A DNA stretch of 64,000 bases from Streptomyces blattellae (GCF_009709555.1 NZ_WJBG01000112.1:1-64000), one strand, 5' to 3'. Shown: positions 15,651 through 22,758, numbered from the stretch's first letter. Numbers and translations: made by a program. The notes: a model not told the origin generated them from the sequence alone.

Positions 15651-16936
15651 TGGGCACGCCGCCCTTCCCGCCCCCGGCCACCCCGCAGAAAGTCCTGGAC
15701 GCGACTGCACCCGCCCCGCCGTCCGGTGCCGCAGAACCGGCCCGTCCGACGGTGCCCGAGCAGACCGGGTCGAAGGGCCCGGTCCGCGACCGCTACTTCG
15801 ACCTGCTGCGCGCGCTCGCCCTCTTACGCGTGGTCCTGTACCACCTGACGGGCTGGGCCTGGCTCCCGCTCATCTTCCCCTCCATGGGCGTGATGTTCGC
15901 GCTCGCGGGCAACCTCATGGCCCGCTCGCTGAAGCGTCCGCCCGCACAGGTCATCAAGAGCCGCATCCGCCGACTGCTCCCCCCGCTGTGGCTCCTGGGA
16001 GCCGTGGGCGTGACCGGCATGGTCCTCCAGGGCTGGGGGCCCGACGCGGAGGGCCATCCGGGCTGGTGGTGGCTGCACCTCACGTACTGGATCCTCCCGC
16101 TGAGCGACCCGCCGTACGCCGAGGGGCTGCCAGGCGTCCAGGGCTTCATCGGTGAGGACTGGGCCGTCGACCTCGCGGGACCGCTGTGGTACGTCCGCGC
16201 CTACCTCTGGTACGTCCTGCTGTCGCCGTTCCTGCTGCGTGCCCTGCGCGCCCTGCCGGTGGCGACGATCGCCGCGCCGATCGCGCTGTCGGCCGCTTTC
16301 GAGCTGGGCTACATCACCCTGCCCGGGGAGCGGATCCCCTCCGCGCTCACGGACTTCAGCACCTTCGGAGCCTGCTGGATCCTCGGCATGGCGCACCAGC
16401 AGGGCATCCTCCAGCGCCTTCCGCGCTATGTCGTCCCGTCCGTGGCCCCGGCCATCGCCGCTGTGGGCCTCTGGTACGCCCTCAACCACAACTTCACCAC
16501 GGACCACGACCTCGACAGCATGCCTCTGGCCCAGGCCCTGTGGTCCTGCGGCACGGTGATGCTCCTGTTGCACGCCGGCCCGTCCTGGTCCGAATGGCCC
16601 CGCCGACTGCGCCGCTGGGACCGGCCGATCACCCTGCTCAACTCCCGTGCGGTGACGATCTACCTCTGGCACAACACGTGCATCCTGATCGCCGCGACCC
16701 AGTGGGACCGGCTGTGGGAGATCGACGTGATGTGGCGGCACTTCTCGTGGCTGCTGGAAAGCTCGTGGCCGGTTCTGGCGGTCACCTGGGTGCTGATCGG
16801 GATCTGCGTGATCGCGTTCGGCTGGGCGGAGGACCTGGCGGCGAAGCGCAAGCCGCAATTGTGGCCGGACGGAAGCCAGAACAAGCGCCCGCAGCCGAGG
16901 TCGAAGGTGCACCTGGACCGGGCGCACCGAGGCTGA
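15650..16936 (+). CDS. Membrane acyltransferase (acyltransferase 3 family)
   Basis: Integral membrane protein of 428 residues with about ten helices. The family start YFDLLRALALLRVVLYHLTG (about 46-65) carries the conserved R...YH pattern of acyltransferase-3 enzymes, which move acyl groups onto extracellular sugars. Its ATG overlaps the matB stop, so it belongs to the mat locus. In staphylococcal ica operons the third membrane protein, IcaC, is from the same superfamily, so O-acylation or export of the MatAB polymer is a reasonable inference. Leu59 is encoded by TTA (15824-15826). A strong hairpin follows the gene. Confidence 0.85.
   Translation: MGTPPFPPPATPQKVLDATAPAPPSGAAEPARPTVPEQTGSKGPVRDRYFDLLRALALLRVVLYHLTGWAWLPLIFPSMGVMFALAGNLMARSLKRPPAQVIKSRIRRLLPPLWLLGAVGVTGMVLQGWGPDAEGHPGWWWLHLTYWILPLSDPPYAEGLPGVQGFIGEDWAVDLAGPLWYVRAYLWYVLLSPFLLRALRALPVATIAAPIALSAAFELGYITLPGERIPSALTDFSTFGACWILGMAHQQGILQRLPRYVVPSVAPAIAAVGLWYALNHNFTTDHDLDSMPLAQALWSCGTVMLLLHAGPSWSEWPRRLRRWDRPITLLNSRAVTIYLWHNTCILIAATQWDRLWEIDVMWRHFSWLLESSWPVLAVTWVLIGICVIAFGWAEDLAAKRKPQLWPDGSQNKRPQPRSKVHLDRAHRG
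15824..15826 (+). other. In-frame TTA codon in the mat-locus acyltransferase
   Basis: TTA codes for Leu59 in the first conserved helix (codons CTC TTA CGC). It makes this step of the locus potentially dependent on bldA, whereas matA and matB show no TTA codon. Confidence 0.85.
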
Positions 16937-16939
16937 ACA

Positions 16940-16976
16940 CATCGTGGGCGGGCTCCGCGCGAGCCCGCCCACGATG
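16940..16976. terminator. Bidirectional terminator after the mat locus
   Basis: A perfect 15-bp stem (16940-16954 with 16962-16976) encloses a 7-base loop. It sits between the acyltransferase stop (16936) and the stop of the convergent small membrane gene (16980), so it can serve both. Confidence 0.85.
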
Positions 16977-16979
16977 AGT

Positions 16980-17285
16980 TCACCGACGAACCAGCCGGTC
17001 CCCCGAGCAGGCCACGGCGATCAAGCCGCCGAAGAACACGAGGAGCCGGACGGCGATGCCGACGTCTCCAGCGTCCTCGAAAGACCAACGCAAGGACGGC
17101 ACTTGTGTGACGCAGAAGAAACCGACGCCCAGAATTCCGAGCCCCCAGAGCCGGGGGCGAGTGACGCTGCCCCGCAACCGGGGCGGGATCCATCCGACGG
17201 ACAGGGCCGCCATGCCCGAGGCCAGCATGACGCAGCCGACGGCGGCGGCCAGTGCGATCACCATGAGTGTCCTCGTACCGCGCAT
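16980..17285 (-). CDS. Small three-helix membrane protein, function unknown
   Basis: A 101-residue protein (MRGTRTLMVIALAAAVG start) with three hydrophobic segments at about residues 6-30, 47-63 and 78-95. No known family is recognised. It converges on the mat operon and shares its terminator. It marks the last gene before the accessory region. The longer open frame to 17387 has a polar, non-coding-looking N terminus, so the internal ATG 17285 is preferred. Confidence 0.6.
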   Translation of the reverse strand: MRGTRTLMVIALAAAVGCVMLASGMAALSVGWIPPRLRGSVTRPRLWGLGILGVGFFCVTQVPSLRWSFEDAGDVGIAVRLLVFFGGLIAVACSGDRLVRR

Positions 17286-17669
17286 TCCACTGGCGTTCGA
17301 CCTCTGTCTTCCCGGTACTTGAAGTTGACGCGTACTCCGCGTTTCTTGAGAGGGACACACAGACGCTGACATGTTCTTCACAAACATGGAGAGATTTTGC
17401 AGAAACCGTGACGGCTCACATCCCGGAACCGCGCCCCGGGCCTACTCGCCCGCTCCGCTCTGCTTGCGGCACGGCCGAGAGGCCTTCGTCTTCGGGAATG
17501 TGACACTGCGGCGGCAAGTGTCACATTCTCGCGGCCGACTGGTCGGTGCCTCTGCATGCTCAAGTGCGAAGACCGAACATGGTGAACGACTCGACGGGCC
17601 ATCCGGCACCGCGCGGTGTGCCGAGAGGGATGACGCCCAGGCTGACGGAAGGGAGCGACGCGACTGAGC
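17286..17669. other. Intergenic region at the left edge of the accessory block
   Basis: No convincing gene. It contains an inverted repeat CATGTT/AACATG near 17370-17388 and a perfect 12-bp inverted repeat at 17496-17528. It separates the small membrane gene from the 3' end of the dapF-ddl-like operon. I see no integrase, tRNA or direct repeat that would mark an attachment site. Confidence 0.5.
17496..17528. terminator. Perfect 12-bp inverted repeat after the dapF-ddl-like operon
   Basis: GAATGTGACACT (17496-17507) and AGTGTCACATTC (17517-17528) flank a 9-base spacer. It lies about 140 bp past the operon's last stop codon. It could be a terminator or, given the TGTGACACT arms, an operator. 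Confidence 0.5.
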
Positions 17670-18032
17670 TCAGAGGCCGGTGACGGGTTGCCCGGTGAGT
17701 GCTTGGGCGATTTGCCAGAGCTGGCCGCCGCGGGACGCCTTCACGAGCACAACGTCATCAGGGCGGAGGACGGATTTGAGGTAGGCGGCAGCTGTGGCGT
17801 TGTCGCCGACCATCGCGATGTCCGGCACTCCTGCCGCACCCGCCGCGAGGGCGAGCTGTTTGGCCAGGCCCCCGCCGACCGCCACGACGAGATCGACGCC
17901 GTTCTCGGCTGCCATGCGCCCGACCTCGCGGTGAGCTTCCACCGCTTCGTCGCCCAGCTCCAGCATCTCTCCGAGTACGGCGATCCTCCGGCCGGCTGTG
18001 GCCTCGGTCGTGTCGCCGTCTGCCTCGGTCAT
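17670..18032 (-). CDS. Stand-alone MurF C-terminal domain protein
   Basis: A 120-residue protein matching only the third domain of MurF, the UDP-MurNAc-tripeptide:D-Ala-D-Ala ligase. It has RRIAVLGEMLELGDEAVEAH, the VGRMAA helix, a GDNATAAAYL segment and LVKASRGGQLWQI near the end. The central ATPase domain with its P-loop and the N-terminal UDP-binding domain are absent. The preceding DNA encodes an unrelated C39-like protein in another frame, so it is not a simple frameshifted MurF. Its ATG overlaps the stop of the C39-like gene, so it is a deliberate operon member. It may bind a dipeptide or partner enzyme; it cannot act as an ordinary MurF. Confidence 0.75.
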   Translation of the reverse strand: MTEADGDTTEATAGRRIAVLGEMLELGDEAVEAHREVGRMAAENGVDLVVAVGGGLAKQLALAAGAAGVPDIAMVGDNATAAAYLKSVLRPDDVVLVKASRGGQLWQIAQALTGQPVTGL

Positions 18033-18580
18033 CAGGATTCTCCGTGGGAGCTCAGGGGCGCGAAGGTGATCGCGCGGCCGGTATAGGAAGCGGAAACGCG
18101 GCTGAGGGGGACGCGATCGTGCGTCTGACCCCAGGCCGACGGGTCTCGGAAGTGGAGCGTCGGATCGGGGCCGTCCTCGTAGCCTCGAAGGATGACGAGG
18201 TGGCCGCCGGCGCGGCCGTCGTCGGGGAACTGCTCGGTCACGGACACGATGAGCGGGGCGTCGTCGAGCCGCGTCGTCAGTTCTTCGACCGGGACGGGTG
18301 CTGCGGTCGAGGGGACTCCGAGGTCGGTCGCCAGGCTCGCGATCCCCGCGTGGAGTGCTCCACGCGGGGTCAGAACCTCGTGCTTGACGGCGAGTTTCAG
18401 GAGTTCCGTGACGGTGGGTGTCTCGCGTCCGTAGGCGAGCAGGATCATTCTCAGCGATGCCAGGCCGCACGCCCGGTTGGACCATTCGATCCTGTCCCCA
18501 AGTGCCCATCCTCCGTGTAGATCCCACTCGGCGGGGGCGATGAGCTGACGGCACATGGGGACATCGTGGACGCGCGGCAC
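18032..18580 (-). CDS. C39-like cysteine peptidase family protein
   Basis: A 182-residue protein with the papain-like C39 pattern: Cys38 in NRACGLASLRMILLAYG, His127 in GGHLVILRGYED and Asp146 in HFRDPSAWG. All three catalytic-type residues are present. There is no signal peptide and no ABC-transporter domain, so it is a free cytoplasmic protein. The reaction could be peptide cleavage or transfer. The start is GTG 18580 with TAGGAG nine bases upstream, 12 bp after the ATP-grasp gene. The stop overlaps the MurF-domain start. Confidence 0.75.
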   Translation of the reverse strand: MPRVHDVPMCRQLIAPAEWDLHGGWALGDRIEWSNRACGLASLRMILLAYGRETPTVTELLKLAVKHEVLTPRGALHAGIASLATDLGVPSTAAPVPVEELTTRLDDAPLIVSVTEQFPDDGRAGGHLVILRGYEDGPDPTLHFRDPSAWGQTHDRVPLSRVSASYTGRAITFAPLSSHGES

Positions 18581-18592
18581 AGCGGCGGGCTC

Positions 18593-19684
18593 CTACGGCG
18601 AGACGGCAGTCTCCCGAGCCCGTGTGGTGCCGGTGAACGCGGGAGTGGGCAGGGGGACATCGTATGGCGGGCGGGCCAGGGCCTCGTGCAGCATCGCCAA
18701 CACGACGTCCGTGTGCGTGAGTCCGACCATCGCCGCCCCCACCACGAAGTTGCTGTCCCGGGACATGCCCGGCGTGGTGTTGACCTCCAGCACGTACGGC
18801 TCGCCGTCCTCTGTGAGGATGAAGTCGATGCGCGCCGAACCGCGCAACCCGAGGCCGTCCCAGAGCGTCCGGGCATCCCTGGTGATCTTGTCCAGCACGT
18901 CGGGCGCCAGGTCGGCGGCGCGCACGATTACGCCGCCCCTGGAGTCCACGTCGAGCTTCGTGTCGGCGTCATAGAAGTCGGCCGCGGTGGCCTCGGTCGC
19001 CAGCGGCGGGAAGACGACGACCGAGCCGCCCGGCAACTCCAACAGCCCCACCGTCATCGGTGTGCCGGCCACGTACTCCTCGACCAGCACGGCCTCCCCC
19101 TCGTTGTCGGCCGCATCCGCCAGAGCACCAGGCAGGTCCGCCGGATCGCGCACGAGACTCATGCCCACGCTGGACCCGCCGAAGGCCGGCTTCACCATCA
19201 CCGGGCGCCCGTTCCAGGTCACCGGGCCGCCGGACCAGACGTACCAGCCGGGTGTGGGGACGCAGAGGGTGAGCATCACGCGCTTGCAGAGGATCTTGTC
19301 GGCGGCCACTGCGGATGCCCCGACGCCGCTGCCGCAGTAGGGCACGCGCAGGTAGTCGAGGAGGCCCTGCAGTCGGCCGTCCTCGCCGTACGGGCCGTGC
19401 AGGTTGGAGAGGGCCACGTCGTACTTGACCAGTTCCGTGATGAAGTCGGGCTCGCAGGGGTTCAGCACCTTCCAGCGGGAGCCGATCTCTTCCAGGGCTT
19501 CGGCCAGGGCAGTGACAGAGCGCTGTTCGACGGGGCACTTCGAGTGGTAGAGCCTGTCCTCGGCTGACACGGGCCCGTAGATGAGAGCGACGCCGAGGCC
19601 GTGGCGGCTCCCGCCCCATTCGCGAAGCTCTTGAGCGGCCTTCTGCACGGCCAGGTCCGAGCTGGGGTTGAGAAAGAGCGTCAT
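18593..19684 (-). CDS. D-alanine-D-alanine ligase-like ATP-grasp enzyme
   Basis: A 363-residue ATP-grasp ligase with both D-Ala-D-Ala ligase signatures: HGPYGEDGRLQGLLDYLRVP near residues 100-120 and ARIDFILTEDGEPYVLEVNT near 300-320, plus VKPAFGGSSVGMS for ATP binding. Such enzymes join two amino acids with ATP through an acyl phosphate. The extended N terminus (MTLFLNPSSDLAVQKAAQEL) differs from housekeeping Ddl. ATG 19684 overlaps the dapF-like stop (ATGA). The neighbours (amino-acid epimerase, MurF domain, C39-like peptidase) suggest a dedicated peptide product rather than cell-wall synthesis. True substrates are unknown. Confidence 0.85.
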   Translation of the reverse strand: MTLFLNPSSDLAVQKAAQELREWGGSRHGLGVALIYGPVSAEDRLYHSKCPVEQRSVTALAEALEEIGSRWKVLNPCEPDFITELVKYDVALSNLHGPYGEDGRLQGLLDYLRVPYCGSGVGASAVAADKILCKRVMLTLCVPTPGWYVWSGGPVTWNGRPVMVKPAFGGSSVGMSLVRDPADLPGALADAADNEGEAVLVEEYVAGTPMTVGLLELPGGSVVVFPPLATEATAADFYDADTKLDVDSRGGVIVRAADLAPDVLDKITRDARTLWDGLGLRGSARIDFILTEDGEPYVLEVNTTPGMSRDSNFVVGAAMVGLTHTDVVLAMLHEALARPPYDVPLPTPAFTGTTRARETAVSP

Positions 19685-20481
19685 GCGAGTACCCCTTCGA
19701 AGGTGTTGGTGACCGGGCCGCCGACCCAGTGAGTTCGGGTCGGCCAGGCATCGTGCGGCCGGACGGTGAGTGGTTGGCCGGCGAGGTTGTGGACGGTGAC
19801 GGCACGGCCAGCCACAAGCCCGCGCATGGTGGCGACCACGACGGCTGCCACGGCCCCGCTTCCGCATGACAGGGTTTCCGCCTCCACGCCGCGTTCGTAG
19901 GTGCGGATCTTCAGCGCCTGGCGGCCGGCGGACTGGACGAAGTTGACGTTCGTCCCCAGAGGGACAAGGTCGGCGTGGTGGCGGACCAGGCGCCCGACCG
20001 TCACCGCGTCGATGGCGTCCACGTCGTCCACGATGGCTACGACGTGTTCCGTGCCGGTGTGGGCGCTGTCGAACCAGGTCGGCCTGCCGTTGATCAAGGC
20101 CTGTAAGCGTCGAGGATGGACCGCGCCCACGTCGGCCGTGACCCACACGGAGTCGTCCGACACGACCGCCTCGTGCGCGACGCCGGCCATATGGAGACTC
20201 ATCTGCTGGAAGCCGTGATCGCGGTGAGCAGCCCAGGCGGAGCACCGCAGGGCATTGCCGCACATGGTTGCGATGGAGCCGTCCGCGTTGAAGCAGGCGA
20301 CTTCGAGGACGGCGGGGCTGTGTTGGATCAGCCTGCTGATGACCAGGCCATCCGCGCCTACGCCGGTACGCCTGGCACACAGACGTACCGCTTCCTTGGG
20401 CCACTCGTTGTCGTCATCCGGGCCGAGGTCGGAGAGCAGGACGAAGTCGTTTCCGGCGCCATGGATCTTGCGAAAGCGCAT
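19681..20481 (-). CDS. Diaminopimelate epimerase homologue (DapF-like)
   Basis: Cofactor-independent amino-acid epimerase of 266 residues. Both catalytic cysteines are present: Cys74 in FNADGSIATMCGNALRC and Cys206 in ERGVEAETLSCGSGA. The second motif is one residue longer than the common ERGxGET form and is not the version I expect in a Streptomyces housekeeping DapF, which suggests a second, transferred copy. It would interconvert LL- and meso-diaminopimelate or a related amino acid. The start is ATG 20481 behind GAGGAG. Leu126 is encoded by TTA. It is the first recognisable enzyme of the operon and overlaps the ATP-grasp gene by four bases. Confidence 0.85.
   Translation of the reverse strand: MRFRKIHGAGNDFVLLSDLGPDDDNEWPKEAVRLCARRTGVGADGLVISRLIQHSPAVLEVACFNADGSIATMCGNALRCSAWAAHRDHGFQQMSLHMAGVAHEAVVSDDSVWVTADVGAVHPRRLQALINGRPTWFDSAHTGTEHVVAIVDDVDAIDAVTVGRLVRHHADLVPLGTNVNFVQSAGRQALKIRTYERGVEAETLSCGSGAVAAVVVATMRGLVAGRAVTVHNLAGQPLTVRPHDAWPTRTHWVGGPVTNTFEGVLA
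20104..20106 (-). other. In-frame TTA codon in the dapF-like gene
   Basis: The minus-strand codon for Leu126 is TTA (CGA CGC TTA CAG). This would make the epimerase, and by polarity perhaps the operon, dependent on bldA, a habit of specialised-metabolism genes. Confidence 0.8.
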
Positions 20482-20539
20482 GGCAAAAGCTCCTCGCATG
20501 GTGAGGTGAGGGTGGTGGTGGGGTGTCGGACAGGGCGGG

Positions 20540-20785
20540 TCAGAGGCAGTCGATGGGCCGGTATGTGGTCCGGGCTTCTCGCATGATCCAGGGCTCGCAC
20601 CCGGCGAAGATCAGTACGCGGTGGGCTGCGGTGCCGGCCGACCGCATGTCCCGGACTCGCTGGTATGTGCCGCCGAGATGGATGAAGTCACCGACGCGGA
20701 CATCGCTCGGTGGCCGGGTGCTTCCCATGGTTCCGTGAGGTGGAGGCGGTATGGAGGGCGGCTCTTTGGTCCTGCGCTCGTACAT
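20540..20785 (-). CDS. Small conserved-looking protein, function unknown
   Basis: An 81-residue protein starting MYERRTKEPPSIPPPPHG. After a proline-rich head it has a compact, possibly beta-rich body (VRVGDFIHLGGTYQRVRDMR, HRVLIFAGCEPWIMREAR) with one central and one near-C-terminal cysteine. ATG 20785 overlaps the stop of the upstream small gene (TGATG), which supports both as real genes. It precedes the dapF-like gene by 58 bp. No family is recognised with certainty. It could be an accessory protein or a peptide substrate of the operon enzymes. Confidence 0.6.
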   Translation of the reverse strand: MYERRTKEPPSIPPPPHGTMGSTRPPSDVRVGDFIHLGGTYQRVRDMRSAGTAAHRVLIFAGCEPWIMREARTTYRPIDCL

Positions 20786-21030
20786 CAGCCCCTCCATATG
20801 CCGAGCAGGAGCGAGCCGTCGGCGGCGCCCAGGTCCTCGCGGAGCAACCGGTTCAGGTCACACGTGAGGGTCGGCAACTGTCTGTCCATCGCCGCGCGGA
20901 TCGTGGTGTCCATTCGCAGGCCGAGGACGGTGTTCGTTCGCGAGGAGATCGCCTCTACGTCGATGGGGGTGTCGTCGCCCTCGGTGTCCTCGGCCGTCTC
21001 GATCGTCTTGCCGGTACTTGCCACAGTCAT
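20785..21030 (-). CDS. Small acidic protein leading the dapF-ddl-like operon, function unknown
   Basis: An 81-residue protein, MTVASTGKTIETAEDTEGDD..., with an acidic head and a helical middle (IDVEAISSRTNTVLGLRMDT and TLTCDLNRLLREDLGAADG), ending LLLGIWRG. A GGAAGGG ribosome site precedes ATG 21030. It is the first gene of the leftward operon, and its stop overlaps the next start. The size, acidic leader-like first half and position before modification-type enzymes would allow a peptide precursor, but nothing in the sequence proves this. Confidence 0.6.
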   Translation of the reverse strand: MTVASTGKTIETAEDTEGDDTPIDVEAISSRTNTVLGLRMDTTIRAAMDRQLPTLTCDLNRLLREDLGAADGSLLLGIWRG

Positions 21031-21125
21031 CTCTGGCCCTTCCGGAGCATGCTTTCAGCCGTGCCTATAAAGCTAGGAAGGGTGCCGGGTGGGGCTCCAC
21101 GAGTGTGCCGTAACTTGCCGGGCAT
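21031..21125 (-). promoter_or_regulatory. Promoter region of the dapF-ddl-like operon
   Basis: On the minus strand the region has an AT-rich TAGCTTTATAGG stretch (21067-21078) suitable as a -10 region. Nearer the XRE stop it carries AACTTGCC (plus strand 21112-21119), the same motif found twice upstream of the 22719 gene. Confidence 0.45.
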
Positions 21126-21971
21126 TCACCCTAGAGATTCGATGGCAGCGGTGATGAGTTCGCGCGCCGCGGGGCCGTAGACGGCAAGTTCGGCCAGCTC
21201 GCTGAACGTCTTGGCATACATGGCAAGTTCGTGCTTCTGGACGACGGTGAGATGTGCCGAGATCAATTCGACGTTCACCAATTCATCGTCGTAGAGGAAG
21301 AATCCCTCGACGGGCCAGAGGCCCGAACGGTCTGCGTCCTGGGGGATGATGCCGATGCTCACCGACGGGAGCGCCATGACGCTGAGCAGGTAGCCGAGTT
21401 GGCCGGCCATCACGTCGGTGCCGCCGATGCGGTACCGCAGAACGCTTTCTTCCAGGAGGATGGCGAACGTGTGGTTCCCGTAGACGACCTGCTGCTTCTC
21501 CACGCGCACCTTGACGGCCGCCGGCACATCGTCGATGAGTCCCCGGCGGGCACGAATGGAGGTCAGAAGAGCGGTGATGTACGAGGCCGTTTGGACGGGC
21601 CCGGGGATGAGCCAAGGGGAGTAAATGCGAAAGCGCTCGGTGCGCTCCCACAGGGGAACGACGGACTCCTGCGCCCAATTGAGTCCATGGCGCTCCATCT
21701 TGCGCCACTCGACATACATGCCCTCAATTCCGCGGGCTGTCGAGACGAGGTCTTCTGCCTCGCTCTCCGCGCCGCACGCGGAACACCAATCGCGAAGGTC
21801 GCGCTCCGAGGGCGCGCGGGCGCCGCTCTCGAAGCGCGAAGCCTTCGACTCATGCCACCCCAGGCTTTGGGCCAGTGCTCGCTTGGTGAGTCCGGCTGCT
21901 TTCCGAATTCCGGCGAGGCGTTGCCCGAGCGCCTTGCGGGCTTCCTGGATGCTCGAAGAGGGCGATGTCAT
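21126..21971 (-). CDS. XRE family regulator with DUF5753 domain
   Basis: A 281-residue DNA-binding protein. The helix-turn-helix is at residues 14-68 (LGQRLAGIRKAAGLTKRALAQSLG and ESKASRFESGARAPS), followed by a DUF5753 sensor-like domain (about 95-275) with PGPVQTASYI and AVKVRVEKQQVVYG. The family is hugely expanded in Streptomyces and usually acts with small partner proteins. It is the last gene of a set of three (with 22489-22719 and the DUF6879 gene) and lies directly upstream of the dapF-ddl-like operon. Shared AACTTGCC motifs suggest it controls both. Confidence 0.88.
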   Translation of the reverse strand: MTSPSSSIQEARKALGQRLAGIRKAAGLTKRALAQSLGWHESKASRFESGARAPSERDLRDWCSACGAESEAEDLVSTARGIEGMYVEWRKMERHGLNWAQESVVPLWERTERFRIYSPWLIPGPVQTASYITALLTSIRARRGLIDDVPAAVKVRVEKQQVVYGNHTFAILLEESVLRYRIGGTDVMAGQLGYLLSVMALPSVSIGIIPQDADRSGLWPVEGFFLYDDELVNVELISAHLTVVQKHELAMYAKTFSELAELAVYGPAARELITAAIESLG

Positions 21972-21998
21972 GTCGGTGCGAGGAGACTGTTCGAACCG

Positions 21999-22511
21999 TC
22001 AGGCCAGCTCGAACTGTGCATGCGGCCTTGCCCGCTTCCACACGGCTTCGAAGGCCGACTCGCAGAGCTTCGCCACCTCAGCGTCCTCCGTGAGTTCCAC
22101 CTCCATGTTCTCGCCCTCGCCGTCGAAGTGGTTGACGAGGACGAGGCGGGAGTCGAACAGCCAGAAGTCGTTGCCCGGCAGTGCGATATCGGTCGCGTTG
22201 CGCCGCGAGAGCCAACGCACTTCTTCACCGGCGGCGATGTTCAGCCCATCGGTTACGTCGTACTCGAAGCGGATGTATTCGCTGACCGGTGTCGACACGA
22301 CGCGGGCACGTCGGACCTCGACGCCTCGCGAGGTCGCCTCCGTGACGATGGCGTGCCAGTCAGCCCAGCGCTCGGCGGGATCGAGGACCACACCGGCCTG
22401 CCAGTCGATGAAGGCCGGGTCCGACTTCATGTAGGCGTCGCGCATCTCCAGATGAACAGCCGTCCTCTGGCAGTCGCGGAACAGCTCCTCAAACGTCGGG
22501 GGCCTCGTCAT
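21999..22511 (-). CDS. DUF6879 family protein
   Basis: A 170-residue acidic protein of the family often found next to XRE-DUF5753 regulators in Streptomyces. Visible features include FEELFRDCQRTAVHLEMRDAY at the start (within residues 7-27), VRRARVVSTPVSEYIRFEYD and NDFWLFDSRLVLVNHFDGEG. No catalytic motif is evident. It overlaps the upstream 76-residue gene by 23 bp and precedes the XRE gene by 27 bp. It probably acts as a partner or antagonist of that regulator; this is inference from genomic association. Confidence 0.75.
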   Translation of the reverse strand: MTRPPTFEELFRDCQRTAVHLEMRDAYMKSDPAFIDWQAGVVLDPAERWADWHAIVTEATSRGVEVRRARVVSTPVSEYIRFEYDVTDGLNIAAGEEVRWLSRRNATDIALPGNDFWLFDSRLVLVNHFDGEGENMEVELTEDAEVAKLCESAFEAVWKRARPHAQFELA

Positions 22512-22719
22512 CCTTCTTCACCTCCAGGAAGAACTGCACCATGCGACGGGGGATCTCCACCACCGACTCGTGGCCGGGGATGTCCATCTGCCCGAGACGC
22601 TCGCCGTCCTCCACCTTCCACCCCTGCACGAGATAGCTGTCCTTCTCCTCGTCGAGGTAGATGGTGGGCGAGCCGCCACTGGGACTCTCCGGGTCCTTGC
22701 CGAGCTTACGCAGGGCCAT
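22489..22719 (-). CDS. Small acidic protein upstream of DUF6879, function unknown
   Basis: A 76-residue protein (MALRKLGKDPESPSGGSPT...) with an excellent ribosome site (AGGAGGACATC before ATG 22719). It contains YLDEEKDSYLVQGWKV and IPRRMVQFFLEVKK and has a charged C terminus. No named family is recognised, but small proteins of this type commonly precede DUF6879/XRE genes. Its 3' end overlaps the DUF6879 gene, indicating translational coupling. Confidence 0.7.
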   Translation of the reverse strand: MALRKLGKDPESPSGGSPTIYLDEEKDSYLVQGWKVEDGERLGQMDIPGHESVVEIPRRMVQFFLEVKKDDEAPDV

Positions 22720-22758
22720 GATGTCCTCCTCGGATGCCGGTAACGATCTCTGTGCCAG

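Noticed and set aside
12879..15710. Very long leftward frame opposite matA-matB (943 codons)
   Set aside because: It is a GC-bias shadow: its codon positions mirror the real matAB frame and it has no recognisable domains.
17670..18580. Frameshifted full-length MurF
   Set aside because: The DNA upstream of the MurF-like domain encodes an intact C39-like protein with its catalytic residues and its own ribosome site, not MurF domains 1 and 2.
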